Part shown: in pieces, positions 1-8,331 of the stretch
Layout of the letters: every line of letters starts with the position of its first letter
How positions within the stretch are numbered: position 1 is the first letter of the stretch
Assembly (NCBI GenBank): GCA_028874995.1
Contig: JAPPGM010000006.1
Coordinates: 1 to 55,285, forward strand
Reading direction: 5' to 3'
Length of the DNA stretch: 55,285 nt
Source: Gemmatimonadota bacterium
GTDB taxonomy: Bacteria; Gemmatimonadota; Gemmatimonadetes; Longimicrobiales; Gaopeijiaceae
Program-made: the position numbers and the translations under genes
The notes under the pieces: generated by a model
The model's database searches: none
What the model saw: the letters and a program-made list of their open reading frames with translations, nothing else
Told to the model about the DNA's origin: nothing

Positions 1-162
1 ACAACCACCACAATCAGATGCGAAAACTGTCGCCCGCTGCCGGGCCGGCAAGGCGGACGATAGGTGAACAGCAACGCAATTCGCCCGAGGAGCAACGCAG
101 AGCGAAGCGATCCGGCCCGGATGCATCGCCGGTCGAATGCCGTGAGGGTCTTTCAGTGGCTC

Positions 163-1227
163 CTAGTTCCGGCTGAAATCCAGGCCCTCGTCGAGCTTCT
201 GCACGAAGGCGGCGAGTAGCTCCGCCGTGTGCAAAAGGTCCGACACGGCGACCATCTCGCTTGGCGAGTGCATGTAGCGGTTCGGCACCGACACCAGACC
301 GGTCGGCACACCGCCGCGGGCAAGGTGGATGGCGTCGGCATCGGTGCTGGTCCGCAGCGGTGCGGCCTGAATCGAATAGGGGATGCTCCGCTCGCCGGCC
401 GTTTCGGCCAGCAGCTCGAAGACCGCCGGATGCGTCGCCGAGCCCCTGGTCAGCACCGGACCCCCACCGAGCGCATGCTCCCCAACCTCGCTCTTCTCGA
501 CTTCGGGCACGTCGGTGGCGTGCGTCACGTCGACGACGAGCGCCACGTCCGGCGAAAGGCCGAAGGCGCTGGCACGCGCGCCGCCCCCCGTGTAGCCGAT
601 CTCCTCCTGCGCGGTCGCCACCGCCACCACCCCCGCCAGGCCCTCCTCCTCGGCCACCTTCCGAAGCGCCTCCAGCACGATGAAGGCACCGACGCGGTTG
701 TCGATCGCCCGGCTGGCCACCCGGTCACCAGCCAGCCGCACCATCCCCGCTTCCAGCACGGCCGGGTCGCCCACCCGCACCCCCAGCTCCTTTAGTTCGT
801 CCCTGGATCCCGCCCCCACGTCGATCCACAGCTTCTTCACCTTCGCGGCCTTGTCGCGCTCCTTCGGCTCGATCAGGTGAATCGCCTTGCGGCCGATCAC
901 GCCCGGCACATCGCCCCTCGCACCCAGCACGCGCACTCGCTGCCCGACCAGAACCTGCGGGTCCCAGCCTCCGATTCCCGCAAAGTAGAGGAGGCCGGAC
1001 TTGTCGGCGTGGGTGACCTGCAGCCCGATCTCGTCGATGTGGCCGGCGAGGAGGACCAGGGGACGCGCGTCGGGTCGTACGGCTGCATAGTTGTTGCCGA
1101 CCACATCGGTCCACGCTTCGGCAAAGGTCGCTGCCTCGCGCCGCCAGACCCGTGCCGCTCGGCCCTCGAAACCCGACGGGCCGGGTGCGTCGAGCAGGCG
1201 CTCCAGAAAGGAGATGTCGTGGCTCAT
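163..1227 (-). CDS. M42 family metallopeptidase (glutamyl aminopeptidase / endoglucanase-like)
   Basis: Predicted cytoplasmic dinuclear-metal aminopeptidase of 354 aa. Family motifs are visible: AGHIDEIG near residue 73 (metal-binding His and Asp), the AIDNRVG segment, ATAQEEIGYTGG (catalytic Glu pair) and a late HSPSEMV. These are the M42/M20-fold metal ligands in the expected order and length. An upstream in-frame extension exists, but the ATG at 1227 has a good GGAGG ribosome site and forms a 4-bp ATGA overlap with the stop of the fxsA-like gene, so it was chosen. Substrate specificity cannot be read from the sequence. Confidence 0.9.
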   Translation of the reverse strand: MSHDISFLERLLDAPGPSGFEGRAARVWRREAATFAEAWTDVVGNNYAAVRPDARPLVLLAGHIDEIGLQVTHADKSGLLYFAGIGGWDPQVLVGQRVRVLGARGDVPGVIGRKAIHLIEPKERDKAAKVKKLWIDVGAGSRDELKELGVRVGDPAVLEAGMVRLAGDRVASRAIDNRVGAFIVLEALRKVAEEEGLAGVVAVATAQEEIGYTGGGARASAFGLSPDVALVVDVTHATDVPEVEKSEVGEHALGGGPVLTRGSATHPAVFELLAETAGERSIPYSIQAAPLRTSTDADAIHLARGGVPTGLVSVPNRYMHSPSEMVAVSDLLHTAELLAAFVQKLDEGLDFSRN

Positions 1228-1688
1228 CGGCGATCCTCCGGGCCGGAGTCGCGGGTGTGCACCTCCGCGCGACGGGTGGTGGAGGACCCGTCGGCGCCGT
1301 AGACCCGGAACTCGATGGTCCCATCGCGCATGCGCCTCTCCAGCCTGCGCCGCGCCAGGCGCTGGAGCCACCGCCTCGACACCGGAATCAGGAGACCGAA
1401 CCCCAGCAGGTCCGTAAGCACGCCCGGCGTGAGCAGGAACGCACCCCCCACGAGTATGGCGAGCCCATCCAGCAGCGACCGTCCCGGTAGCCGCCCGGAC
1501 GCCAGCTCCCGCTGGACGGCCAGAAACGCCCTGATCCCCTGTTGGCGGGCCAGCGCGGCCCCCGCCACCCCGGTCGTGACGACCAGCGCCACGGTGGGCA
1601 TCAGCCCGATCCACTGGCCGATGCGCAGGAGGATCACCAGCTCCAGCAACGGTACGGCGACGAAGATGAAGATCAACCTGCTCAGCAA
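1224..1688 (-). CDS. fxsA: FxsA family membrane protein
   Basis: Small inner-membrane protein of about 154 aa. It has four hydrophobic stretches: an N-terminal LIFIFVAVPLLELVILL helix, a VALVVTTGVAGAALA helix with the downstream RQQG motif typical of FxsA, and a LLDGLAILVGGAFLLTPGVLTD hairpin. The tail is basic. The start is taken as TTG at 1688 because it is preceded by an AAAGGAG ribosome site and the first helix follows at once; the longer in-frame extension is arginine-rich and implausible. E. coli FxsA affects phage F exclusion, but the general role is unknown. It is translationally coupled to the M42 peptidase. Confidence 0.85.
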   Translation of the reverse strand: MLSRLIFIFVAVPLLELVILLRIGQWIGLMPTVALVVTTGVAGAALARQQGIRAFLAVQRELASGRLPGRSLLDGLAILVGGAFLLTPGVLTDLLGFGLLIPVSRRWLQRLARRRLERRMRDGTIEFRVYGADGSSTTRRAEVHTRDSGPEDRR

Positions 1689-1900
1689 GTTCCCGGCTCC
1701 TTTCGCGGGGCTGGCGGCCCGGGGCACGGGCCCGTTCGGCGCCCCCGCGCCGCTATGACGACGGTCCTGCCAGGGACTGCCCGAATACCCCCGGCCCGTC
1801 CTGCAATGTATATTCTTCGTCACCACCCGTGGTCCGGGGGATCCCTCCGGCTGACCCATCTTCACCTTCCCGCCCCCACGAAACCGGGGCGCCAGCCGCG

Positions 1901-3112
1901 ATGCAACAGACATATTTCCGCAAGGGTTTCGGCCTCAAGGCCGCCGTCAGACCCATCATCGATTCGGAGTACCATTCCGCCATCGTGGAGCGGATCCGGT
2001 CGCGTGCGTACACCGACCGTTTCGGCGACATCACCGTGCGCCTGGCGAAGCACTTCGGGTTCTGCTACGGGGTGGACCGCGCCGTGGACTACGCCTACGA
2101 GACGCGCCACAAGTTCCCGGACAAGACCATCTACCTGGTGGGCGAGATCATCCACAACCCGCATGTGAACACCCGGCTGGACGAGATGGGCATCGAGTCG
2201 ATCCTGCCGGGCGACGACGCCGAGTTCGACTTCGGGCACATTACCGCGGACGACGTGGTGATCATCCCGGCTTTCGGCGTCACCCTCGCCGACCTGAAGC
2301 GGCTTCAGGACATCGGCTGCATTCTGGTCGACACGACCTGCGGCTCGGTGCTGCTGGTCTGGAAGCGGGTCAACAGCTACGCCAAGGACGGATTCACGGC
2401 CGTCATCCACGGCAAATACAAGCATGAGGAGTCGCGGGCCACGGCAAGCCAGGTGGAGCGCTACGAAGGGGGCAAGTACATCATCGTGCGCGACATGTCC
2501 GAAGCCGAGGTGGTGGGCGCCTACATGACCGGGCGGCCGAACGCCCCGGGCCGTGAAGCGTTCGTTCGTCACTTCGCGCTTCGCAGCTCGGACGGGTTCG
2601 ATCCCGACCGGGACCTCAAGAGGATCGGCGTGGCCAACCAGACCACCATGCTCGCGACCGAGTCGCTCGCCATCGGCGCCCGTCTGCGCGAGATGATGGC
2701 CGAAGCCTTCGGCGAGGAGCACGCGGAGGGACACTTCCGCTCCTTCGGCACGATCTGTTCCGCCACCCAGGAGCGCCAGGACGCGATCCTTGAAATGATG
2801 GAGGCGCCGCCCGACATCATGATCGTGGTGGGCGGCTACAACTCGTCCAACACCAACCATCTCGCCCACCTCTGCCGCGAGTACACCACGACCTTCCACA
2901 TCGCGGACGCGACCTGCATCGATACGGTGACCGGGTTGATCCGCCACAAGCCCGTACTGGATCCCGATGCTCCCGAGGTGACAGAAGGGGACTGGCTGCC
3001 GCCCGGGCCGTTCCAGCTTGGCATCACCGCGGGAGCGTCCACGCCGAACAACAAGATCGGTGAAGCGTTGTCGCGGGTGTTGGAGATCAGGGCGATCGAA
3101 CTGGTGCTGTAG
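1901..3112 (+). CDS. ispH: 4-hydroxy-3-methylbut-2-enyl diphosphate reductase, long form
   Basis: Last enzyme of the MEP isoprenoid pathway; reduces HMBPP to IPP and DMAPP with a [4Fe-4S] cluster. The three cluster cysteines are in HFGFCYGVD, DTTCGS and TICSATQ. HNPHVN and the Ser/Asn motif SSNTNHL near the C-terminus bind substrate. At 403 aa it is about 90 residues longer than the E. coli enzyme. It has the N-terminal RKGFG segment and internal insert of the cyanobacterial/plant-type branch. The start is the ATG at 1901, where homology begins. Its 3' end converges on lpdA across a hairpin. Confidence 0.95.
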   Translation: MQQTYFRKGFGLKAAVRPIIDSEYHSAIVERIRSRAYTDRFGDITVRLAKHFGFCYGVDRAVDYAYETRHKFPDKTIYLVGEIIHNPHVNTRLDEMGIESILPGDDAEFDFGHITADDVVIIPAFGVTLADLKRLQDIGCILVDTTCGSVLLVWKRVNSYAKDGFTAVIHGKYKHEESRATASQVERYEGGKYIIVRDMSEAEVVGAYMTGRPNAPGREAFVRHFALRSSDGFDPDRDLKRIGVANQTTMLATESLAIGARLREMMAEAFGEEHAEGHFRSFGTICSATQERQDAILEMMEAPPDIMIVVGGYNSSNTNHLAHLCREYTTTFHIADATCIDTVTGLIRHKPVLDPDAPEVTEGDWLPPGPFQLGITAGASTPNNKIGEALSRVLEIRAIELVL

Positions 3113-3167
3113 CGGCCCGGGAAGGGGACCTCATCCGCAGCGGTTTCGGTTGCGTGGGGCGAGAAAT

Positions 3168-3204
3168 GTAAACTGCGATTTCCATTTTGGAACCTGCGGT
3201 TTAC
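3168..3204. repeat. Hairpin element copy 1 at the ispH / lpdA convergent junction
   Basis: Inverted repeat with 16-nt arms, GTAAACTGCGATTTCC (3168-3183) and GGAACCTGCGGTTTAC (3189-3204), around a 5-nt loop; 12 of 16 positions pair. A T-rich run follows on the plus strand. It probably acts as a terminator for ispH and perhaps in both directions. It is related in sequence, loop size and placement to the element at 44148-44184: the arms agree at 12-13 of 16 positions, and both lie 12-14 nt from the stop codon of the opposing gene. Confidence 0.75.
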
Positions 3205-3216
3205 GTTTTCGCTTGC

Positions 3217-4635
3217 TCAGATGTGCAACGCCCGCCCCAGCGCCCCCAGCGCCCCCTCCGCCACCGCCTCGGACAGCGTCGGGTGCGGGTGCATGGCCCG
3301 GTCGATCTCCTCGACGGTCGACTCCAGGTGCCGTGCCACCACGAACTCCGCGATGAGTTCCGTGGCGTGCGGCCCCACGATGTGCGCCCCCACCACCTCC
3401 GAGTACCGCTTGTCGCGTATCACCTTGACGAACCCGGTGGAGTCCCCCGCAGCCAGCGCCCTCCCGTTCCCCGCCCACGGAAACTTGCCCACCTCGATGT
3501 CCAGCCCCTTCTCGCGCGCCTGCTCCTCGGTGAGCCCGACCGACGCCACCTCGGGGTGGCAATAGGTGCAGTTGGGAACGTTGGCGTAGTCGACCGTGTG
3601 GTGCCCCGCGCCCGCGATATGCTCGGCCGCGACCACGCCCTCGTGCATCCCCTTGTGGGCCAGGAGCTGGTTGCCCGCGCAGTCGCCCACCGCCCAGATG
3701 CCGGGAACATTGGTGCGCGCCGCCTCGTCGATCGCGATGAAGTCGCCGTGTTCGGTCAGCTTCACGCCCGCGGCCTCGAGGCCGATGTCCTCCGTGTTGG
3801 GAATGCGCCCCACCGCCGACAGCACGTAGTCGACGTCGAGGGTGTGCGCCTTCCCCCTTCTGTCGGTGAACGAGATGGTCACCCCGTCGTCGCGGGCCTC
3901 GGTGTTCTTGACGCGCGCGCGCGTGTAGATGTCCATCTTCCGCCGCTTGAAGGCCTGTGCGACGGTGCGCGACGAGTCCTTGTCCTCCAATGGGAGCACC
4001 CGGTCCAGCGCCTCGATGACGGTCACCTTCGTACCGTACGCGTTGTATATGTCGGCGAACTCCATCCCCACCGCCCCCGCCCCCACCACCACCAGCGACT
4101 GCGGCGCCTCGTCCTGGAAGAGCGCCCCGGTCGACGACCAGATCCGCTCTTCGTCGATCCTGAGGAAGGGGAGGCTGCGCGGCCGCGACCCGGTTGCGAT
4201 GATGATGTCCCCGGCGGTGATCCGGCGCCTCTCGCCGTCCTTCTCCACCTCGACCGCGCCACCGCCCAGCAGCCGCCCGTACCCCTCGACGTGGTCGACA
4301 CCGTTCTTCTTCAGCAGGAAGCTGACTCCGTTCGAGAGACGGCTCGCCACCTTGCGGCTCCGTTTCTGTGCCGGACCCAGGTCGGCCGTGAAGCCGTCGA
4401 ACGAGATCCCGTGACCACCCGCGTCCTTCAGTTCGTTGACAAGGAGTGCGCTGCTCAGGAGCGCCTTCGTGGGAATGCAACCGATGTTCAGGCACACCCC
4501 GCCCAGCTTGTCGGCCTCGACACAGGCGGCCTTGAGCCCGAGCTGTCCCGCGCGGATGGCGGCGACGTAGCCGCCTGGGCCGCCGCCGATGATGATGACG
4601 TCGTAGTCGGTGTTTCCGTTCGTGTTGCCTGCCAA
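3217..4635 (-). CDS. lpdA: Dihydrolipoyl dehydrogenase (E3)
   Basis: FAD enzyme that reoxidises dihydrolipoamide in 2-oxoacid dehydrogenase complexes, passing electrons to NAD. The 472-aa protein has the N-terminal FAD fold GGGPGG (residues 18-23), the redox disulfide motif GGVCLNIGC (Cys48, Cys53), the NAD fold GAGAVGMEF and the C-terminal interface catalytic motif HPHPTLSE. It is the last gene of the pdh operon, 81 bp after pdhC, with no separate gene between them. Length and motifs are normal. Confidence 0.97.
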   Translation of the reverse strand: MAGNTNGNTDYDVIIIGGGPGGYVAAIRAGQLGLKAACVEADKLGGVCLNIGCIPTKALLSSALLVNELKDAGGHGISFDGFTADLGPAQKRSRKVASRLSNGVSFLLKKNGVDHVEGYGRLLGGGAVEVEKDGERRRITAGDIIIATGSRPRSLPFLRIDEERIWSSTGALFQDEAPQSLVVVGAGAVGMEFADIYNAYGTKVTVIEALDRVLPLEDKDSSRTVAQAFKRRKMDIYTRARVKNTEARDDGVTISFTDRRGKAHTLDVDYVLSAVGRIPNTEDIGLEAAGVKLTEHGDFIAIDEAARTNVPGIWAVGDCAGNQLLAHKGMHEGVVAAEHIAGAGHHTVDYANVPNCTYCHPEVASVGLTEEQAREKGLDIEVGKFPWAGNGRALAAGDSTGFVKVIRDKRYSEVVGAHIVGPHATELIAEFVVARHLESTVEEIDRAMHPHPTLSEAVAEGALGALGRALHI

Positions 4636-4716
4636 GGGAAAGCCTCTCTTCAGGTGTGACTGCCGAGCAGCCGCACTTCCGCGACTGCAGTCCCGTGGAC
4701 GAATCCGCGCGGCCCG

Positions 4717-6084
4717 CTACATCAGGATCGCCGCCGGCTCCTCCAGGAACGACTTGAGCGTGGCCAGGAAGCGGGCCCCCTGGGCGCCGTCGATGACCCG
4801 GTGGTCGCAGCTCATGGTGACGCGCATGCGGGGCTGCACGACCACTTCGCCCGCCTCCGCCACCGGCCGTTCCTCGACCGCGCCAACCGCGATGATCCCG
4901 GCCTCGGGAGGATTGATCACTGCGGTGAACTCCTCGATCCCGAACATCCCCAGGTTGGAGATCGAGAAGGTGGACCCGGTGTACTCGTGCGGCTGCAGCT
5001 TCTTCTCGCGCGCGCGTCCGGCGAGCTCGCGCACCTCGGTGGAGATCTGCCCCAGCCCCTTGCCGTGCGCGTCCCGCACCACGGGGGTGATGAGACCGTC
5101 GGGCACGGCCACCGCCACGCCGATGTGAACGCGATTGAAGCGGCGGACGGAATCGCCCTGCCACCAGGCGTTGCACTCGGGGTGGTGGGTAAGCGCGACC
5201 GCCGCCGCCTTGATGACCAGGTCGTTGATCGACGCCTTCGCGCCGCGCGCGGCCAGCAGTTCGTTGACCCGCTTGCGCGCGGCCAGACCCCGGGTCATGT
5301 CCACGTCGATGGTGAGGAAGAAGTGGGGGACGGGCCCGAGCGATTCGGTGAGGCGGCGGGCGACGGTCTTGCGCATCTGGGTGAGCGCGACGTCCTCGAA
5401 TTCGGTGTCGGGGGGGGCGGGCCAGGGGGTGACGGGCGGTGTGGGGACGGCTGCGGCCGCCTCCGCCGCCGCACGGGCCGCAGCTTCGACGTCCCGCTTG
5501 ATGACGCGGCCACCGGGGCCGGAGCCCTGCAGCGTGGCGATGTCGAGGCCGGCGTCCCGGGCGAGGCGCTTCGCGACGGGTGAGGCCTTGACGCGGGTGG
5601 GGGTGGCGGGAACTGTCGCCTCCACCGAGGGCGCCGTCGTGGTCGCAGGGGCGGAGGCCTCCACCGAACGGGCCGATGTGGCCGTCTCCGGGGCGGCAAT
5701 GGGCGCCGCAGTTCCCGGGGTCGCCGCCGTCGCCGCTGGCCGCGGAGCCTCCGTCGGCCCTTCGCCTGGACCCGCATCCGGCGCCCCGTTCCCATCGGCC
5801 ACAGCCCCACCCCCCAGCCCCTCCACCAGCCCCGCAATGTCCTCACCCTCCGCAGCGATGATCGCGATCACGTCCCCCACCGGCGCGGCCGCCCCCTCAC
5901 CCACCAGCACCTTGCGGAGCACGCCCTCGCCACGGGCCACCAATTCCATCGTGGCCTTGTCGGTCTCGATCTCGGCGAGGATGTCGCCCTGGGCGACTGC
6001 ATCCCCCTCACCCTTCAGCCACTTGACGACCTGGCCCTCCTCCATCGTGGGCGAGAGCGCTTCCATGTGGACCCTGGTTGCCAT
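4717..6084 (-). CDS. pdhC: Dihydrolipoamide acetyltransferase (E2) of pyruvate dehydrogenase
   Basis: Core subunit of the complex; transfers acetyl from lipoate to CoA. Domains in order: one N-terminal lipoyl domain with the lipoylated lysine in ETDKATME (Lys43); a long Ala/Pro/Thr-rich linker at about 90-165; a peripheral-subunit-binding domain ([14 protein letters not shown] and [13 protein letters not shown]); a second linker; then the catalytic domain with the [10 protein letters not shown] motif close to the C-terminus. 455 aa with a single lipoyl domain. Starts at an ATG preceded by AGGGAG. Lies 72 bp downstream of pdhB. Confidence 0.97.
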   Translation of the reverse strand: MATRVHMEALSPTMEEGQVVKWLKGEGDAVAQGDILAEIETDKATMELVARGEGVLRKVLVGEGAAAPVGDVIAIIAAEGEDIAGLVEGLGGGAVADGNGAPDAGPGEGPTEAPRPAATAATPGTAAPIAAPETATSARSVEASAPATTTAPSVEATVPATPTRVKASPVAKRLARDAGLDIATLQGSGPGGRVIKRDVEAAARAAAEAAAAVPTPPVTPWPAPPDTEFEDVALTQMRKTVARRLTESLGPVPHFFLTIDVDMTRGLAARKRVNELLAARGAKASINDLVIKAAAVALTHHPECNAWWQGDSVRRFNRVHIGVAVAVPDGLITPVVRDAHGKGLGQISTEVRELAGRAREKKLQPHEYTGSTFSISNLGMFGIEEFTAVINPPEAGIIAVGAVEERPVAEAGEVVVQPRMRVTMSCDHRVIDGAQGARFLATLKSFLEEPAAILM

Positions 6085-6097
6085 TGTCTCCCTGCTC

Positions 6098-6160
6098 TCA
6101 GTTGGCCGTCGCGGCGAGACGCCGCCGCAAGTCCCCGATGCCCGCCCAGGTCCTCGTCAT
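6098..6160 (-). CDS. Possible 20-residue coupling ORF between pdhB and pdhC
   Basis: A 20-codon frame starts with an ATG overlapping the pdhB stop codon (ATGA) and ends at a TGA 13 bp before the pdhC start. The peptide has no recognisable motif. It could be a translational-coupling leader that carries ribosomes from pdhB to pdhC, or chance. Only the overlap geometry supports it. Confidence 0.2.
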   Translation of the reverse strand: MTRTWAGIGDLRRRLAATAN

Positions 6161-7149
6161 GATGTCCCCACCTCCATGTAGAGCACCTTCCTGCACGCCT
6201 CCACAACCGCCTTCACCCCCGGCTTGGCGAGCTGTTCCATGTTCTTCGCGTACGGCATCGGCACGTCGGCCTGGGTCACCCGCAGCACGGGGGCGTCGAG
6301 TTCGTCGAAGGCCTCGTCCTGGATCAGCGACACGATCTGTGCCCCGACGCCCGCGAACGGCCACCCTTCCTCCAGGTAGACCACCCGGTTCGTCTTCGCC
6401 ACCGTCGCGAGGATCGCGTCCACGTCGAGGGGCCGCAGCGAGCGCAGGTCGAGCACCTCGGCCTCGATCTCCTCGCGTTCGAGCGCACGGGCCGCCTGCA
6501 GCGCGATGTGCACCATCTTCCCGTGGGTGATGATGCTCACGTCCTCGCCAGTGCGCTTCACTTCGGCCACACCGAGCGGGATCACGTACTCCTCGTCGGG
6601 GACCTCGCCGCGCACGTTGTAGAGCAGCTCGCCCTCCATCACCGCGACCGGATCGTCGTCCCGGATGGCCGCGGCGAGCAGCCCCTTGGCGTCGGCGGGG
6701 GTGGCCGGGGTGACGAGCTTCACGCCGGGCGCGTGCACGTAGTACGTCTCGCAGGCCTGGGAGTGCTGGGCAGAGAGCTGGAGCGCGGCCCCGGTCGGCC
6801 CCCGGAACACCATGGGGATGGGGACCTGCCCGTTGGTCATGTACAGCATCTTGGCCGCGCTGTTGATGACCTGGTCGAGGGCCAGGATCGAGAAGTTGAA
6901 GGTCATGAACTCGCAGATCGGGCGCAGTCCGGCCATCGCTGCGCCCACGCACAGCCCGGCAAAGCCCAGCTCGCTGATCGGCGAATCCACCACGCGCCGG
7001 TCGCCGTAGCGTGCCAGCATGCCGCGCGAGACCTTGTATGCACCGTCGTACTCGGCGACCTCCTCGCCCAGCAGGAAGACCGAGTCGTCCCGGTCCATCT
7101 CCTGGCACATGGCCGCGTTGAGGGCCTCGCGGTAGGTGATCTCAGCCAT
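6157..7149 (-). CDS. pdhB: Pyruvate dehydrogenase E1 component, beta subunit
   Basis: Thiamine-diphosphate-dependent decarboxylase partner subunit; forms a heterotetramer with PdhA. The 330-aa protein shows LGEEVAEYDGAYKVSRG, the DSPISELGFAGL segment with the conserved Glu near the cofactor, QHSQACE, and a C-terminal transketolase-like domain. The start was placed at MAEITYREAL; the longer frame adds a low-complexity 13-residue extension. It follows pdhA closely in the lipA-pdhA-pdhB-pdhC-lpdA operon. Confidence 0.96.
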   Translation of the reverse strand: MAEITYREALNAAMCQEMDRDDSVFLLGEEVAEYDGAYKVSRGMLARYGDRRVVDSPISELGFAGLCVGAAMAGLRPICEFMTFNFSILALDQVINSAAKMLYMTNGQVPIPMVFRGPTGAALQLSAQHSQACETYYVHAPGVKLVTPATPADAKGLLAAAIRDDDPVAVMEGELLYNVRGEVPDEEYVIPLGVAEVKRTGEDVSIITHGKMVHIALQAARALEREEIEAEVLDLRSLRPLDVDAILATVAKTNRVVYLEEGWPFAGVGAQIVSLIQDEAFDELDAPVLRVTQADVPMPYAKNMEQLAKPGVKAVVEACRKVLYMEVGTS

Positions 7150-7214
7150 GGGGGCCGCCTTCGGGGCCACTCCGGACCGCCTGCCCAATCCGGCTCCCGT
7201 TACCGCGGGTGCAA

Positions 7215-8327
7215 TCAGCCACCGGCGCCCCCCCGGTCCCGCCCATCCAGGAACAACCGCCCATGCGGATTGATCTCTGCATACACGTGATCGTACAGCG
7301 TCGACGGGTCCGGCAGCGGCGAAGCGTCGGCGAACTCGGCCGCGTCATCGCTGGCCGCACGCGCACCGGCGTCGATCCCTTCCAGCTCCTCCTGCGTCAG
7401 CAACCCGGCCCCCATCAGGCGGTCGCGCAGGATCGTGATCGGATCCTCCCCCTGCACGTGCGCCTCGACCTCCTCCTTCGACCGATAGGTGCCCGAGACC
7501 GGATCGGACATCGAGTGGCCGCGGAACCGGTACGTGACCGCGTTCACGAACTGCGGGCCCGCCCCTCCCCGCACCCTCTCCACCAACCCCTCGAAGAACC
7601 GGAAAGTCTCCAGCACGTCCTGCCCGTTGACGGTGTGCGCCGGAATCCCGTAAGCCCCCGAACGCGCCTCCATCTCGGTCACCGAGACGCGCGAAAACGC
7701 CGTCCCCATCCCGTAGCCGTTGTTCTCCACCACGTAGATGACCGGCAGCTGCCACACCGCCGACATGTTCAGCGATTCCAGGAACGCCCCCTGGTTCACC
7801 GCGGCGTCCCCCATGAAGCAGACGCAGACCTGGTCGCCGCCCCGGTACCGGATCGCCCACGCGAGCCCGGCCCCCAGCGGGATCTGCCCGCCCACGATCC
7901 CGTGCCCGCCGTAGAAGCCGACCGTCGTGTCGAAGAGGTGCATCGAGCCGCCGCGGCCACCCGAGCAGCCGCCGACCCGCCCGTACAGCTCCGCCATCAC
8001 GGCCCTGGGCGTGATCCCCTTGGCGATCGCCTGCGTGTGTTCGCGGTAGGCGGTGATGACCAGGTCGTCGGCGCGAAGCGGCTTGATCGAACCCGCCGCC
8101 AGCCCCTCCTGCCCGATGTGCAGGTGGCAGAAGCCGCCGATCTTGCCGATCGCGTACGCCTCTTCGGCCTTCTCCTCGAAGCGGCGGTAAAGGAGCATGT
8201 CGGCGAGGAGGGCGTGGAGCTCCTCTCTCGAGAAGCCGTGCAGACGGTTGTCAACCACGGGGTCGCGGTCCGCGCCGGTGGCTGGGGCTTCCCCATTCTT
8301 CACAGCGGTCTGCGTCGCCGGGGTCAT
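7215..8327 (-). CDS. pdhA: Pyruvate dehydrogenase E1 component, alpha subunit
   Basis: Binds thiamine diphosphate and decarboxylates pyruvate. 370 aa. The cofactor motif runs from FMGDAAVNQGAF to ENNGYGMGT, and the regulatory-loop region RGHSMSDP is present as in E1-alpha subunits. GGHGIVGGQIPLGAGLA is diagnostic. The ATG at 8327 is preceded by GGAGG and lies 4 bp after the lipA stop, which fixes the start. The first 35 residues are low-complexity. Confidence 0.96.
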   Translation of the reverse strand: MTPATQTAVKNGEAPATGADRDPVVDNRLHGFSREELHALLADMLLYRRFEEKAEEAYAIGKIGGFCHLHIGQEGLAAGSIKPLRADDLVITAYREHTQAIAKGITPRAVMAELYGRVGGCSGGRGGSMHLFDTTVGFYGGHGIVGGQIPLGAGLAWAIRYRGGDQVCVCFMGDAAVNQGAFLESLNMSAVWQLPVIYVVENNGYGMGTAFSRVSVTEMEARSGAYGIPAHTVNGQDVLETFRFFEGLVERVRGGAGPQFVNAVTYRFRGHSMSDPVSGTYRSKEEVEAHVQGEDPITILRDRLMGAGLLTQEELEGIDAGARAASDDAAEFADASPLPDPSTLYDHVYAEINPHGRLFLDGRDRGGAGG

Positions 8328-8331
8328 CGTG

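Noticed and set aside
1-162. Left-edge non-coding stretch
   Set aside because: No gene or structured RNA recognised; probably the 3' flank of the M42 gene.
1796-1830. TATATT-like -10 upstream of ispH
   Set aside because: No matching -35 element; too weak to list.
3131-5176. 681-aa open frame on the minus strand
   Set aside because: Arg/Gly-rich translation overlapping lpdA and pdhC in another frame; a GC-rich shadow.
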